Of a stretch of 13,247 nt of DNA, positions 1 through 6,526 are shown piece after piece. The stretch's first letter is position 1. Every line of letters starts with the position of its first letter. The notes beneath the pieces are model-generated. The model saw nothing but the letters and a program-made list of their open reading frames with translations, was not told the origin of the DNA and made no database searches. Source of the DNA: Bacteroidaceae bacterium (lineage in GTDB: Bacteria; Bacteroidota; Bacteroidia; Bacteroidales; Bacteroidaceae). Made by a program: the position numbers and the translations under genes. The stretch is from positions 1-13,247 of the forward strand of contig JAEDMP010000067.1 of the NCBI GenBank assembly GCA_016302965.1, in the 5' to 3' direction.

Positions 1-48
1 ATACATTTATCAACAGATACATTTATCAACAAATACATTTATCAAAAC
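1..48. repeat. Three 16-bp tandem repeats in the leader of the sugar permease gene
   Basis: Three contiguous 16-base units start at 1, 17 and 33. The first 13 bases (ATACATTTATCAA) are identical in all three units and only the last three bases vary. The array stops three bases before the ATG at 52, so it forms the immediate upstream leader. It may extend left of the window. A promoter or protein-binding role is possible, but the sequence does not show one; the array could equally be a slippage product in an A/T-rich, unstructured leader. Confidence 0.9.
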
Positions 49-51
49 AAA

Positions 52-1290
52 ATGAGTCAGAAACAACAGCCGAACTACACGTTCGCACTTATCGTCGTCT
101 TCATCGTGTGCTTCCTGATTGGATTTGTCACCACGATGAACAACTCCATGATCCCCTTCTGCTCAAAGGCTTTCAACCTGACAGCACAAGACGGACAGTA
201 TGTCAACTCCGCTTTCTATGGTGCCTATCTGCTGGCTATCCCCTTCTCGCTCCTGATGAGCAAGATTGGCTATAAGGGTACGCTCGTATTGGGTCTGGCC
301 GTAGTGGGTCTGGGCTTCGTCATCAACTCGCTGGGCATCAACGCCGCCATCGCTGCCGGTGCCAACGTGTATGCCGTGTTCCTCGGCACGATGTGCTTGG
401 TGGCCATGGGTATCGTGATGCTGCAGAATGTGGCCAACCCCTATGTGATGGTGCTGGGTTCGCCCGAAAAGGGTGCCTTCCGCATGACCCTCTCACAGGC
501 CCTCAACTCGGTTGCCACCACGGTTGCCCCCATCTTCATCACCCAGATCATCATTGCCGGCAAGACGCCTGCTCCCGAGTATGTGCCGGGTCCCTACATG
601 GGATTGGGTATCTTTACCATCGTGGTATGCGTGATTCTGATGCTGCTGAAGCTCCCCAAGATTGACGAGGGCAAGCAGGCCGAAGAGGCCGGCGAGCACC
701 GTGAATACAAGAGCAGCGTGTTCAAATATCCGCACGTATGGCTCGGCGCACTGGGTATCTTCGCCTATATGGGTGTAGAGATTGGTGTTCCCTCGATGCT
801 GAAATACCGCTTCGAACTGCTGCCCGAATATGCCGGACAGGACGTGTCTGACGTGGTGACTGGCTTCCTCGCCTTCTACTGGGGTGGCATGATGGTGGGC
901 CGTTTCATCGGCGCCGGCATCCTTACCAAGTTCGAACCCCGCAAACTCCTCACCGCCTGCCTCTGCCTCGGTGCCTTCTGCATCCTCCTCTCCCTGCTCT
1001 TCTCCAGCAGCATGGTGGGTATCTGGTGCATGCTGGCTGCCGGACTGTTCCACTCGGTGATGTGGCCCCTCATCTTCAACCTCGGTTTGCAGGAACTCGG
1101 TCCGCACACCAAGGCCGCTTCGGGCGTAATCAACACGGGTGTGATTGGCGCTGCCATCCTGATGCCTGTGATGGGTGCCATCGTCGACATGACCGGTGTC
1201 ATCATCGCCATGTGCATCATGTTCGTCTACTACGCCTACATCATCTGGTTCTGCAACTGGGGTAGCAAGATTGGACTGAGCGCCAAATAA
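52..1290 (+). CDS. FHS-family (GluP/FucP-like) MFS sugar permease, probably galactose/glucose
   Basis: A 412-residue inner-membrane protein with about 12 hydrophobic segments, the usual length for the fucose/glucose-galactose permease branch of the major facilitator superfamily. Family marks are the NSAFYGAYLL stretch near residues 52-61 followed by the loop around MSKIGYKG (69-76), and the NPYVMVLG stretch after QNVA (125-136). A short charged cytoplasmic loop (around 206-220) separates the two six-helix halves. The start at 52 is the only sensible one and follows the repeat array directly. galK begins 56 bases downstream with no terminator between, so the pair probably forms a transcription unit for uptake and phosphorylation of galactose; substrate is inferred from this context. 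Where E. coli FucP has the proton-coupling residue Glu135, this protein has Gln125, as I recall for some GluP members. Glucose or fucose transport cannot be excluded. Confidence 0.85.
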   Translation: MSQKQQPNYTFALIVVFIVCFLIGFVTTMNNSMIPFCSKAFNLTAQDGQYVNSAFYGAYLLAIPFSLLMSKIGYKGTLVLGLAVVGLGFVINSLGINAAIAAGANVYAVFLGTMCLVAMGIVMLQNVANPYVMVLGSPEKGAFRMTLSQALNSVATTVAPIFITQIIIAGKTPAPEYVPGPYMGLGIFTIVVCVILMLLKLPKIDEGKQAEEAGEHREYKSSVFKYPHVWLGALGIFAYMGVEIGVPSMLKYRFELLPEYAGQDVSDVVTGFLAFYWGGMMVGRFIGAGILTKFEPRKLLTACLCLGAFCILLSLLFSSSMVGIWCMLAAGLFHSVMWPLIFNLGLQELGPHTKAASGVINTGVIGAAILMPVMGAIVDMTGVIIAMCIMFVYYAYIIWFCNWGSKIGLSAK

Positions 1291-1346
1291 CAACGTTAAT
1301 CAAATATTCATTAATACTATACTAACCAATTTAAAGTCAAACGATT

Positions 1347-2507
1347 ATGGATATAGAATATGTAAGAAGCCGCTTTATCAAGCATTTCGACGGAAAAACA
1401 GGTAACATCTATGCTTCTCCCGGCCGTATCAACCTCATCGGTGAGCACACCGACTACAACGGAGGTTTCGTATTCCCCGGTGCTGTTGACAAAGGCATCA
1501 TGTGCGAAATCCGTCCCAACGGTACAGAGACCGTGATGGCCTACTCCATCGACCTCAAGGACCGCGTAGAGTTCAAGGTGAACGACCCCGAGGGACCCCG
1601 CGCCAGCTGGGCCCGCTACATCTATGGTGTCGTGCAGGAGATGAAGAAGAGAGGCGTGGATGTGAAGGGTTTCAACACCGCTTTCGCAGGTGACGTGCCC
1701 CTTGGCGCCGGTATGTCTTCTTCGGCTGCCCTGGAAAGCTGCTACGCTTACGCTCTGAACGACCTCTTCGGCGACAACAAGGTGTCGAAGTGGGATATGG
1801 TATTGGCCGGTCAGGCCACTGAGCACAACTACTGCGGCGTGAACTGCGGTATCATGGACCAGTTTGCCAGCGTTTTCGGCAAAGAGGGATGTCTCATGCG
1901 TCTCGACTGCCGCAGCCGCGAGTTCGAGTACTTCCCCTTCAAGCCCGTGGGCTACAAGCTGGTGCTCGTTGACTCTGTAGTGAAGCATGAACTGGCTGGA
2001 TCTCCCTACAACGACCGCCGCAACAGCTGCGAGAACGTGGTGAAGCACATTGCCGCCAAGCATCCTGAACTCACCTTCGAGACCCTGCGCGACTGCACCT
2101 GGGAACAGCTCGACGAGGTGAAGGCCGAAGTGGGTGACGAGGACTACCGCCGTGCCAAGTTCGTGCTCGGTGAGAAAGACCGCGTACTGGCCGTCTGCGA
2201 CGCACTGAACGCCGGCGACTATGAAACCGTAGGCAAGATGATGTACGAGACCCACTACGGACTCTCCAAGGAGTATGAGGTTTCCTGCGAGGAACTCGAC
2301 TTCCTGAACGACATTGCCAAGGAGAACGGCGTGACCGGTAGCCGCATCATGGGTGGCGGTTTCGGTGGCTGCACCATCAACCTGGTGAAGGAAGACCTCT
2401 ACGACAAGTTCATCGCTGATGCCAAGGAGAAGTTTGCCGCCAAGTACGGACACGCTCCCAAGGTATACGATGTGGTGATCAGCGACGGCTCTCGCAAGAT
2501 CTGCTAA
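1347..2507 (+). CDS. galK: Galactokinase
   Basis: A 386-residue GHMP-superfamily kinase, the usual length for bacterial GalK. It phosphorylates alpha-D-galactose with ATP to galactose-1-phosphate, the first committed step of the Leloir pathway in the cytoplasm. All three GHMP motifs are present: the sugar-binding galactokinase signature GRINLIGEHTDYNGG at 26-40, the ATP-binding PLGAGMSSSAALE at 118-130, and GGGFGG at 336-341. The probable catalytic pair is Arg27 and Asp171 (in GIMDQFAS), matching the family's Arg and Asp. It sits 56 bases after the sugar permease, which supports galactose as the imported sugar. Galactose-1-phosphate uridylyltransferase and UDP-galactose epimerase are not in the window. 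Transcription very probably ends at the hairpin at 2607-2644. Confidence 0.96.
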   Translation: MDIEYVRSRFIKHFDGKTGNIYASPGRINLIGEHTDYNGGFVFPGAVDKGIMCEIRPNGTETVMAYSIDLKDRVEFKVNDPEGPRASWARYIYGVVQEMKKRGVDVKGFNTAFAGDVPLGAGMSSSAALESCYAYALNDLFGDNKVSKWDMVLAGQATEHNYCGVNCGIMDQFASVFGKEGCLMRLDCRSREFEYFPFKPVGYKLVLVDSVVKHELAGSPYNDRRNSCENVVKHIAAKHPELTFETLRDCTWEQLDEVKAEVGDEDYRRAKFVLGEKDRVLAVCDALNAGDYETVGKMMYETHYGLSKEYEVSCEELDFLNDIAKENGVTGSRIMGGGFGGCTINLVKEDLYDKFIADAKEKFAAKYGHAPKVYDVVISDGSRKIC

Positions 2508-2543
2508 TCCGCCAGGAAATCATCCAAAAGATATCCCCCAAAA

Positions 2544-2563
2544 GGCATCTTGACAAAGATGCC
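2544..2563 (+). other. Perfect hairpin in the galK 3' UTR
   Basis: An 8-bp perfect stem (GGCATCTT / AAGATGCC) closes a GACA tetraloop, 36 bases after the galK stop codon. No U-tract follows, so it is not a terminator by itself. Together with the terminator at 2607-2644 it makes the 137-base 3' UTR of galK a two-hairpin RNA. It could protect the mRNA 3' end or belong to a small RNA released from the 3' UTR; neither is shown by the sequence. Confidence 0.6.
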
Positions 2564-2606
2564 ATCACAGAGACCTGCAACGCAAAAAACGGGCTCTGAA
2601 CGGTCG

Positions 2607-2644
2607 ACACATGCTGCAAAATGATTGCAGCATGTGTTTTTTTT
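2607..2644 (+). terminator. Rho-independent terminator after galK
   Basis: A 13-bp perfect stem (ACACATGCTGCAA / TTGCAGCATGTGT, 2607-2619 and 2625-2637) with a five-base loop is followed by a run of eight T residues (2637-2644). This is a textbook intrinsic terminator reading on the + strand. It separates the galactose unit from the arabinose operon, whose control region begins about 10 bases later. Confidence 0.93.
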
Positions 2645-2653
2645 AATATGTAT

Positions 2654-2670
2654 AGTGTAAATATTACACT
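2654..2670. promoter_or_regulatory. Candidate AraR operator (palindrome with GT-N7-AC core)
   Basis: Two perfectly complementary 7-base arms, AGTGTAA and TTACACT, flank an ATA centre. Within the palindrome GTAAATATTAC has the GT-N7-AC spacing reported as the core of binding sites of the Nudix-related regulator family NrtR. The araR gene in the downstream operon encodes a member of that family, so autoregulation through this site is the simplest reading. The site lies between the galK terminator and the galM promoter. I found no second full copy in the other intergenic gaps; a half-site-like TTTACAC occurs at 2724-2730. The palindrome is directly visible; binding by AraR is inference. Confidence 0.7.
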
Positions 2671-2697
2671 TTTGCATAAAAAAATCACAAAAAATGC

Positions 2698-2727
2698 TTG
2701 CAGTTACAGAATAAATGATTACCTTTA
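2698..2727 (+). promoter_or_regulatory. Bacteroidetes-type promoter for the galM-ara operon
   Basis: TTG at 2698-2700 fits the -33 box, and TACCTTTA at 2720-2727 fits the -7 box (consensus TAnnTTTG, only the last base differing). They are 19 bases apart, within the usual range for the primary sigma factor of Bacteroidetes. Transcription would start near 2732, giving a leader of about 40 bases before the galM ATG at 2771. Confidence 0.6.
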
Positions 2728-2770
2728 CACCCTGAAACAGAACAATTCATAAAATAATATTCACTGATCA

Positions 2771-3940
2771 ATGAAAAACCTAAAAACAGCTTTCGCAGGC
2801 ATGGGACTGCTGGCCACCATCATGGCCGCCTGCACCTCGGGCAACCAAACAGCCCCCACCACCCTTTCGGGACTGAATCCCGCCAAGTTTGACTCTGTGA
2901 TCAACGGCAAGAAAACTGCCCTGTTCACGCTGAAAAACAACAATGGCATGGAAGTATGCATCACCAATTTCGGAGGTCGAGTAGTGTCACTCGTCGTACC
3001 TGACAAAGACGGGAAACCCACGGATGTCGTTCTCGGCTACGACAACATCGCACAGTATGCCGATGCAGAGAACTCGCCCAGCGACTACGGCTCCTCGGTT
3101 GGACGTTATGCCAACCGCATCAACCAGGGAAAAATTACGGTTGAAGGAAAAGAATACCAACTGCCCCAGAACAACTTCGGACATTGTCTGCACGGAGGCC
3201 CCACCGGCTGGATGTATCAGGTGTATGAGGCCGAACAGCCCAATGACACCACCCTGGTGCTCACCATCGTGTCGCCCGACGGCGACAACGGATTCCCCGG
3301 AACAGTGACCGCCACCACCACCTATACCATTTTGAGCAACAACACCCTGGACATCCAGTTCAAGGCCACTACCGACAAGGAGACCGTGGTCAACATGACC
3401 AACCACAACTATTACAACCTCAACGGCGACCTCTCGAAGGAAGGCATGAACATGGTGCTCTATGTCAATGCCGACAACTATACCCCCGCCGACTCCACCT
3501 ATATGACCACAGGAGAGATTCTGCCCGTGGAAGGAACTCCCATGGACTTCCGCAAGGCCCACGCCATCGGGGAGACGATTGTGGACACCACTTTCCAGCA
3601 GATCAAGAATGCCACGGGATATGACCACAACTGGTGTCTGAACACCTATAAGGACGGCAAGGGTGACGACACCCAGGTATGCGCCAGCCTCTACTCCCCC
3701 ATCACCGGCATCTTCATGGAGATGTATACCAACGAGCCCGGCGTGCAGGTTTATACCGGTAACTTCCAGGGAACAGGCATCACCTGCAAGAACGGTGTGA
3801 AATATCCCAAGCATGTGTCTGTATGTCTGGAAAGCCAGAAATATCCCGACTCTCCCAACAAGAAGGACTGGCCCTCTCCCTATCTGAAACCCGGTGAGAC
3901 CTACTACAGCCATGCGGCCTACAAGTTCTCCATCAAATAG
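2771..3940 (+). CDS. galM: Aldose 1-epimerase (mutarotase), predicted periplasmic lipoprotein
   Basis: A 389-residue galactose mutarotase-family protein interconverting alpha and beta anomers of aldoses. A lipoprotein signal peptide ends at the lipobox Ala-Ala-Cys with Cys21 as the predicted lipidated residue, so it should act in the periplasm, anchored to a membrane. The catalytic core has the family marks: HGGPTGW after His141, TNHNYYNLNG with the probable acid His212, and VCLESQKYPDSPN with the probable base Glu354. The N-terminal extension relative to cytoplasmic GalM (about 340-350 residues) is the signal plus a short linker. It is the first gene behind the candidate operator and promoter, and precedes the sugar symporter by 119 bases. 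L-arabinose matches D-galactose at C2-C4, so the enzyme plausibly serves both sugars; this is inference from context. Confidence 0.92.
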   Translation: MKNLKTAFAGMGLLATIMAACTSGNQTAPTTLSGLNPAKFDSVINGKKTALFTLKNNNGMEVCITNFGGRVVSLVVPDKDGKPTDVVLGYDNIAQYADAENSPSDYGSSVGRYANRINQGKITVEGKEYQLPQNNFGHCLHGGPTGWMYQVYEAEQPNDTTLVLTIVSPDGDNGFPGTVTATTTYTILSNNTLDIQFKATTDKETVVNMTNHNYYNLNGDLSKEGMNMVLYVNADNYTPADSTYMTTGEILPVEGTPMDFRKAHAIGETIVDTTFQQIKNATGYDHNWCLNTYKDGKGDDTQVCASLYSPITGIFMEMYTNEPGVQVYTGNFQGTGITCKNGVKYPKHVSVCLESQKYPDSPNKKDWPSPYLKPGETYYSHAAYKFSIK

Positions 3941-3985
3941 GAAACAAATCCGGAGTGGAATAGATATCATGATGGATTCATTTCC
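3940..3985 (+). other. Imperfect inverted repeat straddling the galM stop codon
   Basis: The 12-base arm 3940-3951 (starting on the last base of the TAG stop) pairs with 3974-3985 at 10 of 12 positions, with a two-base internal mismatch and a 22-base loop. No U-tract follows, so I do not call a terminator; the downstream genes are probably read through. It may act as an mRNA processing or stability element between galM and the symporter gene. Confidence 0.4.
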
Positions 3986-4006
3986 AGAAAGATTCATTTT
4001 CTAATC
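3975..4006. repeat. Two-copy 16-bp-period direct repeat in the symporter leader
   Basis: GATTCATTTCC at 3975-3985 recurs as GATTCATTTTC at 3991-4001, exactly 16 bases apart, with 10 of 11 bases identical. The rest of the unit is not conserved. It lies 58 bases before the symporter ATG. The first copy also forms the 3' arm of the inverted repeat that begins at the galM stop. Confidence 0.55.
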
Positions 4007-4059
4007 AATACAACTTTATCACTATTTCAACTAACCCTTAAAACTTTAAGTAAAACATT

Positions 4060-5754
4060 ATGGAATTTTTAGACTGGCTTGTCATTGGAGTGTTCTGCGT
4101 AGCACTGATTGGCATCGTAGTTTGGGTTATTAGTCAGAAGAACAATAACTCAGCCGACTATTTCTTGGGAGGTCGTGACGCAACATGGATTGCCATCGGT
4201 GCCTCTATCTTTGCGTCAAACATCGGTAGCGAGCACCTCATCGGTCTCGCCGGCGCTGGTGCCTCCAGCGGTATGGCGATGGCCCACTGGGAGATTCAGG
4301 GCTGGATGATCCTGATTCTGGCCTGGGTATTCGTTCCCTTCTACACCCGCTCGATGGTCTACACCATGCCCGAGTTCCTGGAACGCCGCTACAACAAGGA
4401 GAGCCGCACCATCCTCTCCGTCATCTCGCTCATCAGCTATGTGCTGACCAAGGTGGCCGTGACCGTTTATGCCGGTGGACTCGTGTTCCAGCAGGTGTTC
4501 GGTATCAAGGAACTGTGGGGCATCGACTTCTTCTGGATTGCCGCCATCGGTCTGGTTATCATCACCGCCATCTACACCATCTTCGGCGGTATGAAATCCG
4601 TGCTCTACACCTCCGTGCTTCAGACACCTATCCTGCTGCTCGGTTCGCTGATTATCCTCGTGCTCGGTTTCCGCGAACTCGGAGGCTGGGATGAAATGAT
4701 GAGCATCTGCGGTGCCGTGACTGTGAATGACTACGGCAACACGATGACCGAACTGATCCGCAACAACAACGACCCCAACTTCCCCTGGTTGGGAGCCCTC
4801 GTTGGTTCGGCCATCATCGGTTTCTGGTACTGGTGTACTGACCAGTTCATCGTGCAGCGTGTACTCTCCGGAAAGAATGAAATGGAAGCCCGCCGCGGTA
4901 CCATCTTCGGCGCCTACCTGAAGCTGCTCCCCGTGTTCCTCTTCCTCATTCCCGGTATGATTGCCTTTGCCCTCCACCAGAAGTATATCGGTGCCGGCGG
5001 TGAGGGCTTCCTGCCCCTGCTGGCCAACGGCAACCCCAATGCCGATGCCGCCTTCCCCACCCTCGTGGCCAAGATTCTGCCCGCCGGTGTGAAGGGTCTC
5101 GTGGTTTGCGGTATTCTCGCCGCCCTGATGAGTTCGCTGGCCTCGCTGTTCAACTCTTCGGCCATGCTGTTCACCATCGACTTCTACAAGCGTTTCCGTC
5201 CCGACACCCCCGAGAAGAAACTCGTGCTCATAGGTCAGGCTGCCACCGTGGTGATCGTGATTCTCGGTATCCTCTGGATTCCCATCATGCGCAGTGTGGG
5301 CGACGTGCTCTACACCTATCTGCAGGACGTTCAGTCGGTGCTCGCTCCTGGTATTGCCTCGGCCTTCCTGCTGGGTATCTGCTGGAAGCGCACTTCTGCC
5401 AAGGGCGGTATGTGGGGTCTCATCAGCGGTATGATCATCGGTTTGACCCGTCTGGGTGCCAAGGTATACTACAGCAACGTGGCCGATGCCAGCGACAGCA
5501 TGTTCAAGTATCTGTTCTATGACCTGAACTGGCTCTTCTTCTGCGGCTGGATGTTCCTCGCCTGTATCATCATCGTGGTGGTGGTCAGCCTCTGCACCGA
5601 AGCTCCCGACCCCAAGAAGATTCAGGGTCTCGTGTTCGGCACCTCCACTCCCGAACAGCGTGCCGCTACGCGCGCCAGCTGGAACAAGTGGGATGTGATC
5701 AACTCGATTATCATCCTGGCTCTGACCGCTTCGTTCTATATCTACTTCTGGTAA
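4060..5754 (+). CDS. SGLT-like sodium/sugar symporter (SSS family), probably L-arabinose
   Basis: A 564-residue inner-membrane protein with about 14 hydrophobic segments, the size of solute:sodium symporters with the LeuT fold. Residues 33-39 (DYFLGGR) open the family core, followed by FASNIGSEHLIGLAG (51-65) and WYWCTDQFIVQR (256-267). Compared from memory with vSGLT and human SGLT1, sugar-site residues appear conserved as His59, Glu78, Lys288 and Gln422, and the Na2-site serines as Ser358/Ser359. It lies between a periplasmic mutarotase and the arabinose regulator, and araR starts three bases after its stop codon, so arabinose import is the likely role. Glucose or galactose transport is an alternative, since these sugars share the fold and much of the binding site. 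The 119-base leader holds an inverted repeat and a direct repeat but no convincing promoter. Confidence 0.9.
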   Translation: MEFLDWLVIGVFCVALIGIVVWVISQKNNNSADYFLGGRDATWIAIGASIFASNIGSEHLIGLAGAGASSGMAMAHWEIQGWMILILAWVFVPFYTRSMVYTMPEFLERRYNKESRTILSVISLISYVLTKVAVTVYAGGLVFQQVFGIKELWGIDFFWIAAIGLVIITAIYTIFGGMKSVLYTSVLQTPILLLGSLIILVLGFRELGGWDEMMSICGAVTVNDYGNTMTELIRNNNDPNFPWLGALVGSAIIGFWYWCTDQFIVQRVLSGKNEMEARRGTIFGAYLKLLPVFLFLIPGMIAFALHQKYIGAGGEGFLPLLANGNPNADAAFPTLVAKILPAGVKGLVVCGILAALMSSLASLFNSSAMLFTIDFYKRFRPDTPEKKLVLIGQAATVVIVILGILWIPIMRSVGDVLYTYLQDVQSVLAPGIASAFLLGICWKRTSAKGGMWGLISGMIIGLTRLGAKVYYSNVADASDSMFKYLFYDLNWLFFCGWMFLACIIIVVVVSLCTEAPDPKKIQGLVFGTSTPEQRAATRASWNKWDVINSIIILALTASFYIYFW

Positions 5755-5757
5755 ACC

Positions 5758-6435
5758 ATGACAGGCTTTTATCAAGAATATTCCAAATTTCTGGTTGCCG
5801 TTGACTGCATCATCTTCGGCTTCGACGAAGGCGAATTGAGGGTGCTCATCGGCAAGCGTAAACTCAATCCTGGCAGCGGACAAAGATCGCTTTACGGCGG
5901 CTTTGTCCGCGAGGACGAGAGCATCGACGCGGCGGCCAACCGGGTGCTCTACGAACTGACCGGACTGGACAACATCTTCATGCGCCAGGTGGGGGCCTTT
6001 GGCAACGTGAACCGCGACCCGGGCGAACGGGTCATCTCCGTCGCCTATTACGCGCTCATCAATGTCAACGACTATTCGCCGGAGCTTCAGGAGAAGCACG
6101 GGGTGGAATGGGTGAACATCGACCATTTGCCCAAGATGTATTCCGACCATAACCTGATGGTCAATCAGGCCCGCAAGATGATGCGCGAGGTTATCTCTTC
6201 GGAACCCATCAGCTTCAATCTCCTGCCTGAATACTTCACGCTCACCCAACTGCAGCGGCTCTACGAGGCCGTTTGCGGCGAGGAGGTGGACAAGCGCAAC
6301 TTCAGGAAACGCATCAAGGAGATGTCGTTTATCGAGAAGACCGACATGATAGACAAGACCAGTTCGAAGCGCGGAGCCTCGCTCTACCGCTACAACGAGA
6401 AAGCATTTGGAAAACATTCCTGCTTCAAGCTCTGA
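5758..6435 (+). CDS. araR: Nudix-domain arabinose-responsive transcriptional regulator AraR
   Basis: A 225-residue protein of the NrtR/AraR type: an N-terminal Nudix-like domain (about 10-145) fused to a C-terminal winged helix-turn-helix (about 155-218, with the basic stretch KRNFRKRIKEMS at 179-190). The Nudix box aligns at Gly48-Leu70 (G-x5-E54-x7-R62) but its catalytic core reads RVLYEL where REUxEE is expected: Val63 and Leu67 replace two of the metal-binding glutamates. It should therefore bind a ligand, not hydrolyse a nucleotide. The characterised Bacteroides thetaiotaomicron AraR has this architecture and represses arabinose genes until L-arabinose binds. The gene starts three bases after the symporter stop, implying translational coupling, and precedes araD. 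The palindrome at 2654-2670 is the best candidate for its operator. Specific ligand is inferred from context. Confidence 0.93.
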   Translation: MTGFYQEYSKFLVAVDCIIFGFDEGELRVLIGKRKLNPGSGQRSLYGGFVREDESIDAAANRVLYELTGLDNIFMRQVGAFGNVNRDPGERVISVAYYALINVNDYSPELQEKHGVEWVNIDHLPKMYSDHNLMVNQARKMMREVISSEPISFNLLPEYFTLTQLQRLYEAVCGEEVDKRNFRKRIKEMSFIEKTDMIDKTSSKRGASLYRYNEKAFGKHSCFKL

Positions 6436-6442
6436 AACCCAC

Positions 6443-6456
6443 CCGCCATCCGGCGG
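6443..6456 (+). other. Short GC-rich hairpin after araR
   Basis: CCGCC (6443-6447) and GGCGG (6452-6456) form a five-base-pair stem with an ATCC loop, seven bases after the araR stop codon. The following sequence is A-rich, not a U-tract, so this is not an intrinsic terminator. It could modestly separate araR expression from araD. Its small size makes chance occurrence possible. Confidence 0.35.
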
Positions 6457-6470
6457 ACAACAAGAAAGAC

Positions 6471-6499
6471 TATTCACATTTTATTATTCACATTTTTAT
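6471..6499. repeat. Tandem 14/15-bp duplication in the araD leader
   Basis: TATTCACATTTTAT at 6471-6484 is followed immediately by TATTCACATTTTTAT at 6485-6499, identical except for one extra T. The duplication ends 27 bases before the araD ATG at 6527, in a strongly A/T-rich leader that looks unstructured. No function is evident from the sequence. Confidence 0.8.
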
Positions 6500-6526
6500 C
6501 ATTACCAACAATACCTTATTTTATAT

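Noticed and set aside
1296..1315. TTAAT repeated 15 bases apart in the galK leader
   Set aside because: Five bases of A/T repeated once is expected by chance; it was not added to the leader-repeat finding.
2479..2688. 69-codon minus-strand frame across the galK terminator
   Set aside because: It reads through a perfect terminator hairpin and the candidate operator, and its translation resembles no known protein.
493..3997. Other long minus-strand frames (493-1293, 1317-2453, 2987-3997)
   Set aside because: Each lies opposite a well-supported gene (permease, galK, galM), gives low-complexity His/Val/Gly-rich translations and has no leader of its own.
4216..6477. 753-codon open frame on the minus strand opposite the symporter and araR
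   Set aside because: It is a shadow of two clearly identified plus-strand genes caused by their GC-rich codon usage. The translation is His/Glu/Gly-rich without any recognisable domain.
6407..6526. Upstream ATG that would lengthen AraD by 40 residues
   Set aside because: The extension overlaps the end of araR, includes the A/T-rich leader and encodes no family sequence; the ATG at 6527 gives residue numbering that matches E. coli AraD almost exactly.
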